A stretch of DNA of 64,000 nt, taken from NCBI GenBank assembly GCA_963775695.1, contig CAVZJU010000012.1, positions 124,001 through 188,000 on the forward strand, written 5' to 3'. The position numbers and the translations under genes are program-made. Below are positions 1 through 8,289 of this stretch, piece by piece. The notes under the pieces were generated by a model. That model saw only the letters and a program-made list of their open reading frames with translations. It was not told the origin of the DNA and searched no databases. The DNA comes from DATBLE01 sp963775695. Lineage in GTDB: Bacteria > Actinomycetota > Thermoleophilia > Gaiellales > Gaiellaceae. Every line of letters starts with the position of its first letter. Positions within the stretch are counted from its first letter, which is position 1.

Positions 1-1
1 C

Positions 2-757
2 TGGGACCACGCTGCCGCGGCCGGCTACCGGCCGGAGCAGTGGCTCGACTGCGCGCACGTGCTCGACGACCTGACCGGGTGGATCGAGATGCACATCGAG
101 CAGGCGCGCGTGCTCCAGGACACCGGCAACCGGATCGGCCTCGTCACCGCGATCGCCGGCTACGTCCACGCCGACGTGGTCGTCCACGGCCGCGGCGACC
201 ACGCCGGAGCGACGCCGATGGACCTCCGGCTCGACCCGACGCTCCCCCTCGCCGAGACGATCGTCGAGCTCGAGCGGATCGCGCGGGACGCAGGCCAGGG
301 CACCGTCGGCACCGTCGGCGAGATCGAGGTCGCCCCCGGGCTGATCAACGCCGTCGCAGCCCGGGTGCGCTTCTCGCTCGACATCCGCGGGCCCGTCGAC
401 GACGCGTACCGCGGCGTGGCGAGCGAGATCGCCGCCTACGCCGAGGAGGCCGCTCGGCGCCGCGGGATGAGCGCCGAGTACCGCGAGCGCCAGACCCTGC
501 CCGCAACACCGATGGACGAGCGGATCGTCGGCGCGCTCGAGGACGCCGCGAAGGCGACCGGCGAGCCGTACCTGCGCATGCACTCGGGCGCGGCGCACGA
601 CACGATGTGCGCCGCCGACCGCGTGCCGACCGCGATGGTCTTCGTCCCGTGCAAGGACGGGATCAGCCACCACCCAGACGAGGACGCGAACCCGGCCGAC
701 GCGGCGCTGGCCGCCGAGATCATCCTCAACGCGGTTCAGGCGCTCGTGCGCGCGTAG
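2..757 (+). CDS. M20-family N-carbamoyl-L-amino acid hydrolase / allantoate amidohydrolase, 5' end missing
   Basis: Only the C-terminal 251 residues are in the window; the frame is open to the left edge. The visible part has the family signatures IEMHIEQ, GRGDHAGATPM (dimerisation-domain histidine) and, near the end, SGAAHDTM followed by GISHHPDED, which supplies a metal ligand. Such di-metal enzymes hydrolyse N-carbamoyl-amino acids or ureido acids to amino acid, CO2 and ammonia in the cytosol. This suits the dihydropyrimidinase nearby at 5.5-6.9 kb, whose product class is exactly such ureido acids. The 3' end overlaps the end of the convergent aconitase-like gene by 22 bp. Substrate cannot be told from sequence. 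Confidence 0.9.
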   Translation, partial: WDHAAAAGYRPEQWLDCAHVLDDLTGWIEMHIEQARVLQDTGNRIGLVTAIAGYVHADVVVHGRGDHAGATPMDLRLDPTLPLAETIVELERIARDAGQGTVGTVGEIEVAPGLINAVAARVRFSLDIRGPVDDAYRGVASEIAAYAEEAARRRGMSAEYRERQTLPATPMDERIVGALEDAAKATGEPYLRMHSGAAHDTMCAADRVPTAMVFVPCKDGISHHPDEDANPADAALAAEIILNAVQALVRA

Positions 758-2646
758 GCGACCAGGCCCCCGGCCAGCAGGATCGCCCGCTCACGTGCGC
801 TCAGCTCCAGCCCGAGCCGGACCTCGCCGTGGGGAGTGACGGCAGCGACCTCGCGCCGCCCCGCGCGGAGGGCCTCGGCCAGACAATCGATCCGCCACTC
901 GTCGCCCTGCTCGACGCGCGGGTCGCCCTCGAGGACGAGCGGAGGGATCGCCTGCGCGATCAGGTTCGAGCGGTGGATCCGCGCGAAGCTCCTGGCGACC
1001 ACTGCGCGGACGCCCAGATGCAGCGCGGCGAAGGCTGCCTGCTCGCGAGAGGAGCCCTGACCGTAGTTGTGACCGCCGACGACGATCCCGCCGCCCCACT
1101 CCTCGGCTCGGGCCGGGAACTCCGGGTCGAAGCGCCGGAACATGTGCCGCGCGCAGGCGGGGATGTTCGACCAGATCGCCAGCCCGAGCACGCCGTCCGG
1201 GGCCATGTCGCCGGTCGAGACGTCGTCCGGGACGACGATCAGCACGCGTCCCGCGACCGACTCGGGCACCGGCGCCGGCGCGGGCGGCGGCACGATGTTC
1301 TTCCCCTTCACCAGGTCGATCCCGCGGCCGTCGACAGGTGGGTCGACGAACTGCCGGTCGTCGAGCTCGGGATCTCCGGGCGGCGCCACGAGCACCGGCG
1401 GCTCGCCGAGCCCGCGCGGATCGGCGATCTCGCCGCGCAGCGCCGTCGCCGCCCCGGTCGCCGGCGAGCACAGGTACACACGGTCGCCCGGAGTGCCGCT
1501 CCGGCCGGGAAAGTTGCGGTTGAAGGTGCGAACGGAGACGGCACCGGAGGCCGGCGCCTGACCCATGCCGATACACGGACCGCACGCGGGCTCGAGCATG
1601 CGCGCCCCGGCGCCGACCAGGTCCGAATACACGCCCGCACGGACGATGGTGTCGAGGATCTGCCGTGACCCGGGCGTGACGGTGAGATCGAGGTCGGGAT
1701 GCACCGTGCGCCCGCGCAGGACGGCCGCGACGGTGGCGAGATCCTCGAACGACGAGTTGACCGAGCTGCCGACGCACACCTGTTTCGTCGTCGTCCCGGC
1801 GGTCTCGCGCACCGGCACAACGTTGCCGGGCGACGACGGCAGCGCGATCAGCGGCTCCAGCTCGCCGAGCTCGATCGTCTCCTGCTCCTCGTAGACGGCG
1901 CCCGGATCGGCCGACAACTCGACGAACTCGTCCTCCCGCCCCTGGCCCGCCAGCCACGCCCCGGTCCGCTCGTCGCTGGGGAAGATCCCGGTCGTGGCCC
2001 CCGTTTCCATGACCATGTTGCAGATGGTTCCGCGGTCGGTCGCGCTCAGCGTGGCCACGCCCTCCCCGTGGAACTCGAAGATCCGGCCCCGGCCACCACG
2101 CACGCCGCGCCGCCGGAGCAACTCGAGGACCACGTCCTTCGACTGCACCCAGGCTCCCAACTCGCCGAGCAGCTCGACGCCGACCACGACCGGCTGCTCG
2201 ACCGTGTACGGCCGCCCCGCCATCGCGACCGCCACCTCGGTCGCGCCCGCGCCGATCGCGAGCATGCCCAGCGCGCCCGCCATGGTCGTGTGGCTGTCCG
2301 CGCCGACGAGCACCCAGCCCGGCCGCGCGAACCGCTCCAGGTGGAGGTAGTGCGCGATCCCGTTTCCGGGGCGTGAGTAGATCGCGCCGTACCGCGCCGC
2401 CCAGCTGCGCAGGTACGCGTGGTCCTCGGGATTCTTGTTGTCGAACTGCAGCACGTTGTGGTCGACGTAGGAGACGGTCGTGACCGCCACCCGGTCGAGG
2501 CCGAGCTGCTCGAACTGGAGGCAGGCCATCGTTCCGGTGGCGTCCTCGAGCAGGATCTGGTCGACGCGGAGCTCGATCTCCTCGTCCGAGCGGCCGACCA
2601 GGTGCTCGGAGATGATCTTCTCCGTGAGCGTCTGCGCCTCCGCCAT
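736..2646 (-). CDS. single-chain aconitase-family hydro-lyase (636 aa)
   Basis: This is a short, bacterial-type aconitase, about 640 residues rather than the 850-900 of AcnA/AcnB. The three 4Fe-4S cysteines are visible: C291 in QVCVGSSVNSS, and C355 and C358 in EPACGPCIGMG. The N-terminal substrate motif GADSHTTMAGALG is near residue 115, and the swivel domain begins near residue 470 with the loop GQGSSREQAA near 540. It could be aconitase, homoaconitase or a hydratase for another 2-hydroxy di/tricarboxylate. Its place beside a D-malate-dehydrogenase-like gene suggests a catabolic role. The ATG start lies only 17 bp from the divergent EamA gene, so any promoter must sit inside one of the two genes. 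Confidence 0.9.
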   Translation of the reverse strand: MAEAQTLTEKIISEHLVGRSDEEIELRVDQILLEDATGTMACLQFEQLGLDRVAVTTVSYVDHNVLQFDNKNPEDHAYLRSWAARYGAIYSRPGNGIAHYLHLERFARPGWVLVGADSHTTMAGALGMLAIGAGATEVAVAMAGRPYTVEQPVVVGVELLGELGAWVQSKDVVLELLRRRGVRGGRGRIFEFHGEGVATLSATDRGTICNMVMETGATTGIFPSDERTGAWLAGQGREDEFVELSADPGAVYEEQETIELGELEPLIALPSSPGNVVPVRETAGTTTKQVCVGSSVNSSFEDLATVAAVLRGRTVHPDLDLTVTPGSRQILDTIVRAGVYSDLVGAGARMLEPACGPCIGMGQAPASGAVSVRTFNRNFPGRSGTPGDRVYLCSPATGAATALRGEIADPRGLGEPPVLVAPPGDPELDDRQFVDPPVDGRGIDLVKGKNIVPPPAPAPVPESVAGRVLIVVPDDVSTGDMAPDGVLGLAIWSNIPACARHMFRRFDPEFPARAEEWGGGIVVGGHNYGQGSSREQAAFAALHLGVRAVVARSFARIHRSNLIAQAIPPLVLEGDPRVEQGDEWRIDCLAEALRAGRREVAAVTPHGEVRLGLELSARERAILLAGGLVAYARTSA

Positions 2647-2663
2647 GGGAAGAGCCTAAGCCT

Positions 2664-3536
2664 TTGGGGGCCGTCCTCTTCGGTGCGCTCGCCGGCGTGC
2701 TGTTCGGGGTCTTCGCAGTCGTCATCCGCCGGGGCCTTCAGCGCGGCGGCCACCCCGAGATCGGGGCCGTGATCGTCACCGGCATCGGCTTTCTGGTGTC
2801 GGCCCTGCTGGCGCTCGAGTCGGTCGCGGCCGGCGATGCGCACCCCGGCGAGCTCTGGCCCTTCCTGCTGATCGGCGCCCTGGTGCCGGGCGCGACGCAG
2901 ATCCTCTTCATCGTCGCCATCCGCGACATCGGCCCGTCTCGGGTCTCGATCCTGATCGGAACCGCGCCGCTGATGTCCGTCGCGATCGCGCTCGTGCTGC
3001 TCGGCGAACCGTTCCAGCCGCTGCTCGTGCTCGGAACGGTGCTCGTGGTGGCGGGCGGAGCGGTGCTCGCCCGCGAGCGGACACGACCGGCGCACTTCCG
3101 GGCGTTCGGCGTCGTCCTGGCCCTCACCTGCGCTGCGCTCTTCGCAGTTCGCGACAACGTCGCCCGCTGGGCAGCCCGCGACACGCACCCGCCGCCGCTC
3201 GCCGCCTCGGCCGCCGCGCTGCTCGGCTCCTTCATCGTCGTCCTGGCCTGGGTGCTGATCCGGCGCCGGTCGTCGCTTCGCAACCACCTGCGGTCGGCGC
3301 TGCCCGCCTTCGCGTTCGCGGGGGTGCTCCTCGGGCTCGCCTACTCGAGCCTGCTGGAGGCCTTCGGCCGGGGCCGCGTGTCGATCGTGGCTCCGCTGAA
3401 CGCGACGCAGTCACTCTGGGCCGTGTTCTTCGCCGCTCTCCTGATCGGGAGGCACAGCGAGCGGATCGGCCCACGGCTCGTCGCCGCGGGCCTGCTCGTG
3501 GTCGCCGGCAGCGCGATCATCGGGATCGTGCGCTGA
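2664..3536 (+). CDS. EamA/DMT-superfamily transporter
   Basis: A 290-residue hydrophobic protein with about ten predicted membrane helices arranged as two EamA repeats (about residues 1-140 and 150-290), the size and pattern of drug/metabolite exporters. Likely an inner-membrane carrier for a small metabolite. The start is a TTG with a weak leader, and only 17 bp separate it from the divergent aconitase-like gene, so the true start could be slightly further in. The 3' end overlaps the convergent dehydrogenase gene by 20 bp. Confidence 0.85.
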   Translation: MGAVLFGALAGVLFGVFAVVIRRGLQRGGHPEIGAVIVTGIGFLVSALLALESVAAGDAHPGELWPFLLIGALVPGATQILFIVAIRDIGPSRVSILIGTAPLMSVAIALVLLGEPFQPLLVLGTVLVVAGGAVLARERTRPAHFRAFGVVLALTCAALFAVRDNVARWAARDTHPPPLAASAAALLGSFIVVLAWVLIRRRSSLRNHLRSALPAFAFAGVLLGLAYSSLLEAFGRGRVSIVAPLNATQSLWAVFFAALLIGRHSERIGPRLVAAGLLVVAGSAIIGIVR

Positions 3537-4578
3537 GCTCGGCCGCCCGGCCGGCGACCGCCTCGCCGACCTCGCGCGTCGACGCGTCGCCGCCGATGTC
3601 GCGCGTACGCGGGCCATCCCGGCAGACGTCCTCGAGCGCCGCCATCAGCGCGCGTGACGCCTCCGGCTCGCCGATGTGGTCGAGCATCAGCACCGCACTC
3701 CAGATCGCCCCGGCCGGGTTCGCGATCCCCTGCCCGGCGATGTCGGGCGCCGAGCCGTGCACGGGCTCGAACAGCCCGGGCTGCGCGGATCCCGGGGCGA
3801 CGTTCGCGCTCGCCGCCATACCCATGCCGCCCTGGATCGCTGCGGCGAGGTCGGTGAGGATGTCCCCGAAGAGGTTCGACGCGACGACCACGTCGAGGCT
3901 GCCGGGGTCGCGCACCATCCGCGCCGCGAGCGCGTCGACGAGCACCCGCTCATAGGCGACACCGGGGAACTCCGCGGCCGCGTCCTCGGCGACCTCGTCC
4001 CAGAGCACATAGCCGTACCGCGACGCGTTCGACTTGGTCGCGCTCGTGACCACGCCGCGCCGCCCTTCCGCCAGCTGGAAGGCGTAGCGGAGGACGCGCT
4101 CGACGCCCGTCCGGGTGAAGACGCTCGTCTCGATGCCGACCTCCGACGCCAGCCCCTGGTGCGCGCGCCCACCGATGCCCGAGTACTCGCCCTCCGTGTT
4201 CTCGCGCAGGAAGAGCATGTCCACGTCACCGGGCCCGCGTCCGGCGAGTGGGCCCGGGATCCCCTCCAGCAGCCGGGCCGGCCGGAGGTTCGCCCACAGG
4301 TCGAGCCGCTGGCGCAGCTCGAGGAGCAGCCCCCAGAGGGAGACGTGGTCGGGGACGGACGGGTCTCCCACCGCGCCCATCAGCACCGCCCCGCACCCGT
4401 CCAGCGCCCCGCGCCAGTCGTCCGGCATCATCCGTCCGTGCTCGTGCCAGTGCGCCGAGCCCCACTGGAGCTCCGTCCAGTCGAGCTCGAGGCCGAGTGC
4501 GTCGACCGCCCGCCGGGCCTCCGCCACCACCTCCGGCCCGACCCCGTCGCCGGGGAGGAGCGCGACCCTGGTCGTCAC
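3517..4578 (-). CDS. tartrate / D-malate dehydrogenase-like (isocitrate/isopropylmalate dehydrogenase superfamily)
   Basis: 353 residues, NAD-dependent beta-decarboxylating dehydrogenase fold. The N-terminus ALLPGDGVGPEVV, the arginine segment LRQRLDLWANLRP, LRENTEGEYSG and the C-terminal FEPVHGSAPDIAGQG are all present. The context VPDHVSLWGLL and TSATKSN is closer to the TtuC/YeaU tartrate and D-malate dehydrogenase branch than to LeuB. The expected reaction is D-malate to pyruvate, CO2 and NADH, or a similar 2-hydroxy-diacid oxidation. GTG start with a GGGAGG ribosome site. It follows the amidohydrolase gene at 4.7-5.3 kb after 106 bp holding two hairpins. Specificity is inferred. Confidence 0.85.
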   Translation of the reverse strand: MTTRVALLPGDGVGPEVVAEARRAVDALGLELDWTELQWGSAHWHEHGRMMPDDWRGALDGCGAVLMGAVGDPSVPDHVSLWGLLLELRQRLDLWANLRPARLLEGIPGPLAGRGPGDVDMLFLRENTEGEYSGIGGRAHQGLASEVGIETSVFTRTGVERVLRYAFQLAEGRRGVVTSATKSNASRYGYVLWDEVAEDAAAEFPGVAYERVLVDALAARMVRDPGSLDVVVASNLFGDILTDLAAAIQGGMGMAASANVAPGSAQPGLFEPVHGSAPDIAGQGIANPAGAIWSAVLMLDHIGEPEASRALMAALEDVCRDGPRTRDIGGDASTREVGEAVAGRAAELSARSR

Positions 4579-4620
4579 TGGGCCTCCCGCGGCGCCGCGG
4601 CAAAGCCGCGCCGCCGCGCA

Positions 4621-4654
4621 CGGGGGAACCTAGGGTTCCCCCGGCACCCCCTTC
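4621..4654. repeat. hairpin repeat family, copy 1
   Basis: Inverted repeat CGGGGGAACC / GGTTCCCCCG (4621-4643) followed by CCCCCTTC (4647-4654). The same layout, a GGGGGAA...TTCCCCC hairpin with a C-rich tail, recurs at 5.44, 40.41 and 49.36 kb. It is intergenic, between the amidohydrolase and dehydrogenase genes. Confidence 0.75.
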
Positions 4655-4656
4655 GC

Positions 4657-4688
4657 GTGAGACGCCCTGCCTCGGCAGGACGTCTCAC
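4657..4688 (-). terminator. hairpin at the 3' end of the amidohydrolase gene
   Basis: Near-perfect inverted repeat with arms GTGAGACG-CCTGCC and GGCAGG-CGTCTCAC (one mismatch, 2-base loop). It starts at the stop codon of the gene read leftward. There is no U-tract, so this may be an RNA-stabilising or intrinsic-type weak terminator. Confidence 0.5.
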
Positions 4689-5338
4689 AGGCCGGCGACG
4701 ACCGTCCCGGGCACAGTCGCGACGTACTCGAGGACGTCGTCGAGCGGGACGACGTCGGCGTACTTGGCGTTGATGTCGAACAGGTTCGCCTCGTGCGGCG
4801 CCTGCGCCCGGTCGCCCACGCACTCCCGCGGCACGAGCGTCGGGTAGCCGTACTGGAGCAGGTCGATCGCGGTCGCACGGATGCAACCGCTCGTCGTCGC
4901 GCCGCACAGGATCACCGAGTCCACGCCCTGGGAGACCAGAATCGCCGGCAGGTTCGTCCCGAAGAAGGCGGACGCGCCCTTCTTGAGCACGATCGTCTCG
5001 TCCTCGCGAGGCTCCAGGCGGGGGTCGATCTCCACCCAGCGCCCGCCGATCTGCAGGTCGCCGAGCGACGGCACCTTCTGGAGCCAGAGGCCGCCGTCCT
5101 TCAGGCTCGGCTCGTAGCCGATGGTGGTGAAGATCACGGGCAGGCCCTTCGCCCGGCCGGCGTCGAGCAGCCGCCTCGTCGCCTCGACCTCTGCGCTCAT
5201 GTCCGCCCCGAGCGTGCATTCCGGATCGGTGAACCCGCAGCTGAAGTCGACGACGAGGACCGCGGGGCGCGACCCGAGCGTCACCGCCTGCCCGAGCCCC
5301 GCCGCCGCGTAGACCTTCTGCGCCTGCTCGTCACTCAT
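4685..5338 (-). CDS. isochorismatase-fold cysteine amidohydrolase (N-carbamoylsarcosine / maleamate amidase type)
   Basis: 217 residues with the catalytic triad of the family: D31 in VVDFSCGFTDP, K120 in VLKKGASAFFG and nucleophile C152 in GATTSGCIRATAID. These soluble enzymes hydrolyse carbamoyl or amide groups, for example N-carbamoylsarcosine or maleamate. The ATG at 5338 is chosen because a GGGAGGG ribosome site sits 5-6 nt upstream and because it matches family length; an open frame upstream is low-complexity. It lies in a run amidase, dihydropyrimidinase, this gene, dehydrogenase. A close paralogue lies at 54.8-55.4 kb in a HyuAB operon. Confidence 0.9.
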   Translation of the reverse strand: MSDEQAQKVYAAAGLGQAVTLGSRPAVLVVDFSCGFTDPECTLGADMSAEVEATRRLLDAGRAKGLPVIFTTIGYEPSLKDGGLWLQKVPSLGDLQIGGRWVEIDPRLEPREDETIVLKKGASAFFGTNLPAILVSQGVDSVILCGATTSGCIRATAIDLLQYGYPTLVPRECVGDRAQAPHEANLFDINAKYADVVPLDDVLEYVATVPGTVVAGL

Positions 5339-5422
5339 TGGCCCTCCCAGTCTCTGCGGGAGGTGTTTCGCGGCTGCGGCCGACATGGCGGACGCAGCCA
5401 CTGGCCGTTGCTGAGGTGCGAG

Positions 5423-5475
5423 CGGCTTTGGGGAAGGGGGCTCGCGGGGGAAACCGGCCGTTTCCCCCGCGGAGC
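5423..5475. repeat. hairpin repeat family, copy 2
   Basis: Centre is a 29-bp hairpin (5443-5471) with arms CGCGGGGGAAAC and GTTTCCCCCGCG. Read on the minus strand it continues into GAGCCCCCTTCCCC AAAGCCGC, nearly the same tail as copy 3 at 40.41 kb. It fills the gap between the dihydropyrimidinase and amidohydrolase genes. Confidence 0.8.
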
Positions 5476-5494
5476 GAGACGAGGCGAGCGACAA

Positions 5495-6910
5495 TCACGC
5501 GAGGGCCTTCTCCGCCGAGCCGAGCGCCTCGCCGACGCGCGCACGCTTGACGAACTGCCCGGCACCGGGCTCGGCGACGAGCTCGTCGTTCTCGACGATC
5601 GTCTGGCCGCGGACGAGCACGACCTGCGGGGCGCCGGTGACCTTCGTGCCTTCGAACAGGTTGTAGTTGACGTTCGAGTGGTGGCTGTCGGCCGAGATCG
5701 TCAGCGACTTCTCCGGATCCCAGACCACCAGGTCGGCGTCGCTGCCGACGGCGATCGTGCCCTTGCGCGGGTAGAGCCCGAAGCGCTTGGCCACGTTCGT
5801 GGAGGTCAGCTCGACGAAGCGGTTCATCGAGATGCGCCCGGTGCGGACGCCGAACTCGTGCAGCATGTGCAGCCGGTTCTCGATCCCCGGCCCGCCGTTG
5901 GGGACGACCTGGAAGTCGCGGCCGTTGATGCCCTTCTGCTCGGGCCAGTTGAACGGGCAGTGGTCGGTCGAGACCACGGACAGGACATCGTTCTGGAGCG
6001 CCTTCCACAGGTGCTCCTGCTCTGCCTTCGGCCGCGGCGGGGGCGTGTAGATGTACTTCGCGCCCTCCCAGTTCGGCTTCTCCAGCGCGGAGTCGTCCAC
6101 GAACAGGTACTGGGTGCAGGTCTCGCCCCAGACGTCCCAGCCCTTCTCGCGCGCGAGCTGGATCGGCTCCACCGCCGGCTGACAGGACACGTGGACGACG
6201 TAGAGCGCTGCGTTGGCGACCCGCGCCAGCTGGATGGCCCGGTTCGTCGCTTCGGCCTCCGTCTCCATCGGCCGGGTGCGGGCGTGCCAGATGGGGTCGC
6301 TCTTCCCTTCGGCGACGGCCTCCTTGACGATCACGTCGATCGCGTCGCCGTTCTCGGCGTGCACCATCACCAGCCCGCCGGTCTCGTTCGCGACCTGCAT
6401 GGTCTTGAAGAGCGTCTCGTCGTCGACCATGACGGCGCCCTTGTAGGCCATGAAGAGCTTGTAGGAGGTGATCCCCTCGTCCGGCAGCTTGGCGAGCGCC
6501 TCGAGCCCGCCGCCGCCCTCCAGGTCCGTGACGCCGATGTGGAAGCCGACGTCGATCACCGGCTTGCAGCGCTCGATCTTCTCGAAGTAGTTCTCGAGCG
6601 CCTGCGGAAACGGCGTGCCCGGCGCCTGCATGCAGAAGTCGACCAGCGAGGTCGTGCCGCCGAATGCGGCGGCGGCGGTGCCCGACGTGAAGTCGTCACA
6701 CGTCGTCGTGCCGCCGAAGAACATCTCGATGTGCGTGTGCGGGTCGATCGCCCCCGGGATCACGTACTTGCCGGCGGCGTCGATCACCTTGTCGGCCTCG
6801 ACGTCGAGCGACTGGCCGATCGTGGTGACGGTGCCGTTCTCGGCGTAGATGTCACCGACGTAGTCGTCGGACGCGGTCACGATGCGGCCGCCCTTGATCA
6901 GCACGGACAT
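5495..6910 (-). CDS. hydA: dihydropyrimidinase / D-hydantoinase
   Basis: 471 residues of the amidohydrolase (di-zinc TIM barrel) superfamily. Metal-binding DPHTH is at 57-61, the carboxylated lysine is K151 in ITSYKLFMAYKG, a histidine ligand is in MVHAENGD (near 185), HVSCQ is near 240, and the catalytic Asp is in STDHCPFNWP (near 315). It opens six-membered dihydropyrimidine or five-membered hydantoin rings to N-carbamoyl acids. It lies 15 bp downstream of the amidase gene. The start has a purine-rich AAGGGGGA leader, and a promoter with the palindrome TTGTATACAA lies just upstream, inside the end of the amidase gene. Confidence 0.95.
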   Translation of the reverse strand: MSVLIKGGRIVTASDDYVGDIYAENGTVTTIGQSLDVEADKVIDAAGKYVIPGAIDPHTHIEMFFGGTTTCDDFTSGTAAAAFGGTTSLVDFCMQAPGTPFPQALENYFEKIERCKPVIDVGFHIGVTDLEGGGGLEALAKLPDEGITSYKLFMAYKGAVMVDDETLFKTMQVANETGGLVMVHAENGDAIDVIVKEAVAEGKSDPIWHARTRPMETEAEATNRAIQLARVANAALYVVHVSCQPAVEPIQLAREKGWDVWGETCTQYLFVDDSALEKPNWEGAKYIYTPPPRPKAEQEHLWKALQNDVLSVVSTDHCPFNWPEQKGINGRDFQVVPNGGPGIENRLHMLHEFGVRTGRISMNRFVELTSTNVAKRFGLYPRKGTIAVGSDADLVVWDPEKSLTISADSHHSNVNYNLFEGTKVTGAPQVVLVRGQTIVENDELVAEPGAGQFVKRARVGEALGSAEKALA

Positions 6911-6925
6911 GCGGTCTTCCCCCTT

Positions 6926-8113
6926 CTACTCGGCTGTGTCGGTTGTATACAAGACCTCTCCGGAAGCGCCGTCAACCGGCCTGCGCTCGTGCCAGTCGGT
7001 CGCCTGTTGGAAGGCGTGCGCGGCGGCGAGCGTGAGCCCGTCCTCGCCCAGGCGGCCCATGATCGACAGGCCGACGGGGACACCGTCGACGAAGCCGCAG
7101 GGCACGACCGTGACCGGGAGCCCGAGGAGCGCGGCCGGCGAGTTGTACGGCATGATCAGCAGCCGGTAGTCGGACGGGATCGCGTCCAGGCGCGGCGCCA
7201 CGATCGGCATCGCCGGCCCCACGAGCAGGTCGACGCCGCCGAGCTCGTGCTCCCACAGCGACCGCACCCAGCTGCGGGCTCGGAGCCCGGTGAGGTAGGC
7301 CGTCGACGGCAGGAGCAGACCGGCGAGCAGACGTGCACGGACGTCGGCCCCGTAGTCGGCCAGGCGGGTTCTGAGCCACCCGAGGTGGGCGGCGGCCGCC
7401 TCGGGGAGCATGACCAGCTGCGTGATCGTCGAGATCTCGTCGAGCAGCGGCAGCTCGACCGGCTCGTAGCTGCCGGGCAGCGTGCGGGCTGCTTCCTCGC
7501 AGACGGCGGCGACCGCAGGGTCGGCCTCCTCGAACAGCCTGGTGACGAGGCCGATCCGCCGGCCGGGGCCTGCCGACAGCGACCGCCCGGACATGATCTC
7601 GAGCGCCCGCCGGCACTCGTCCGCGGTGCGCGCCAGCGGGCCGACCGCGTCCAGGGTCCATGCGACCGGAAGCACGCCCTCGTTCGGGACGAGGCGCGCG
7701 GTCGGCCGGTGACCCGTGACCCCGCAGAACGCGGCCGGGATCCGGACGGAACCGGCCGTGTCCGTGCCGAGCGCGAGGTCGACGAGGCCGGCGGCGACGG
7801 CCGCAGCGCTGCCGCCGCTCGATCCTCCTGTCGTCCGCTCGAGATCCCACGGATTGCGCGCCGGGCCGAAGTGATGGCTGTTGTTGAGCGCGCCGAACGC
7901 GAACTCGTGCGTGTTCAGCTTCCCGACGATCGCCGCGCCGGCGGCCCGAAGACGTGCAACGCACTGAGCGTCGCGCTCGGGGACGCGGTCGAGGATCTTC
8001 GAGGCCGCCGTCGTCGGCATGCCCGCCACGTCGATCACGTCCTTGACCGCGACCCGCCAGTCGCCCTCGGCCTCGACCCGGTGCAGGAAGGCGTTGTACG
8101 GGTCGAGCGTCAC
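6926..8113 (-). CDS. amidase-signature family amidase (GatA/AtzE-like)
   Basis: 395 residues with the Ser-cisSer-Lys triad: K24 in AVKDVIDVAG, cis-Ser near 98 in TTGGSSGGSAAAVAAG, and nucleophile S122 in GTDTAGSVRIPA. It is shorter than GatA (about 480), as is usual for catabolic amidases such as biuret or 1-carboxybiuret hydrolases. The GTG start overlaps by 4 bp the stop of a 59-codon gene that looks like a GatC/AtzG-type small subunit, a tight coupling that suggests a two-subunit enzyme. It is followed 15 bp later by the dihydropyrimidinase gene. Confidence 0.9.
   Translation of the reverse strand: MTLDPYNAFLHRVEAEGDWRVAVKDVIDVAGMPTTAASKILDRVPERDAQCVARLRAAGAAIVGKLNTHEFAFGALNNSHHFGPARNPWDLERTTGGSSGGSAAAVAAGLVDLALGTDTAGSVRIPAAFCGVTGHRPTARLVPNEGVLPVAWTLDAVGPLARTADECRRALEIMSGRSLSAGPGRRIGLVTRLFEEADPAVAAVCEEAARTLPGSYEPVELPLLDEISTITQLVMLPEAAAAHLGWLRTRLADYGADVRARLLAGLLLPSTAYLTGLRARSWVRSLWEHELGGVDLLVGPAMPIVAPRLDAIPSDYRLLIMPYNSPAALLGLPVTVVPCGFVDGVPVGLSIMGRLGEDGLTLAAAHAFQQATDWHERRPVDGASGEVLYTTDTAE
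6943..6975 (-). promoter_or_regulatory. hydA promoter with TTGTATACAA operator
   Basis: On the minus strand, TTGACG (6975-6970), 18 bp, TGTATA (6951-6946). The perfect palindrome TTGTATACAA (6943-6952) covers the -10. The 15-mer TCTTGTATACAACCG is repeated exactly at 45.28 kb, over the -10 of the ABC-importer promoter. The whole element lies in the last codons of the amidase gene. Palindromes of this kind are bound by some FCD-type GntR regulators; the regulator here is not proven. Confidence 0.6.
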
Positions 8114-8289
8114 GGCTCGGTCTCCGGGGGGATGCGCTCCTCGATCTCCGCCAACGCGGGCAGGACCCGGTCGAGGAAGTCGCGTACGCCCTCGAGGTCG
8201 TCGTCCGTCGGGTGCACGCCCTGCGCAACGGCGTCCGCCCGCAGGCGTTCGATCGGGCTCGCTTCGCGCGGACTAGAATCGTGCGACAT
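8110..8289 (-). CDS. small GatC/AtzG-like subunit of the amidase
   Basis: A 59-residue acidic, probably helical protein, starting MSHDSSPREASPIERLRADA and ending LPALAEIEERIPPETEP. Its stop overlaps the amidase GTG start (GTGA). The C-terminal pattern with a conserved small helix and acidic-proline tail resembles AtzG-like/DUF4089 proteins, which wrap around AtzE-type amidases as GatC does around GatA. Function is inferred from size, position and this resemblance. Its ATG and the ATG of the divergent zinc-ribbon gene share the 4-bp palindrome CATG at 8287-8290, so the two genes start on top of each other. Confidence 0.7.
   Translation of the reverse strand: MSHDSSPREASPIERLRADAVAQGVHPTDDDLEGVRDFLDRVLPALAEIEERIPPETEP

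Noticed and set aside
4657..4688. Attachment site or transposon end
   Set aside because: The inverted repeat ends on a stop codon and has no matching partner copy or transposase nearby; a transcript hairpin is simpler.
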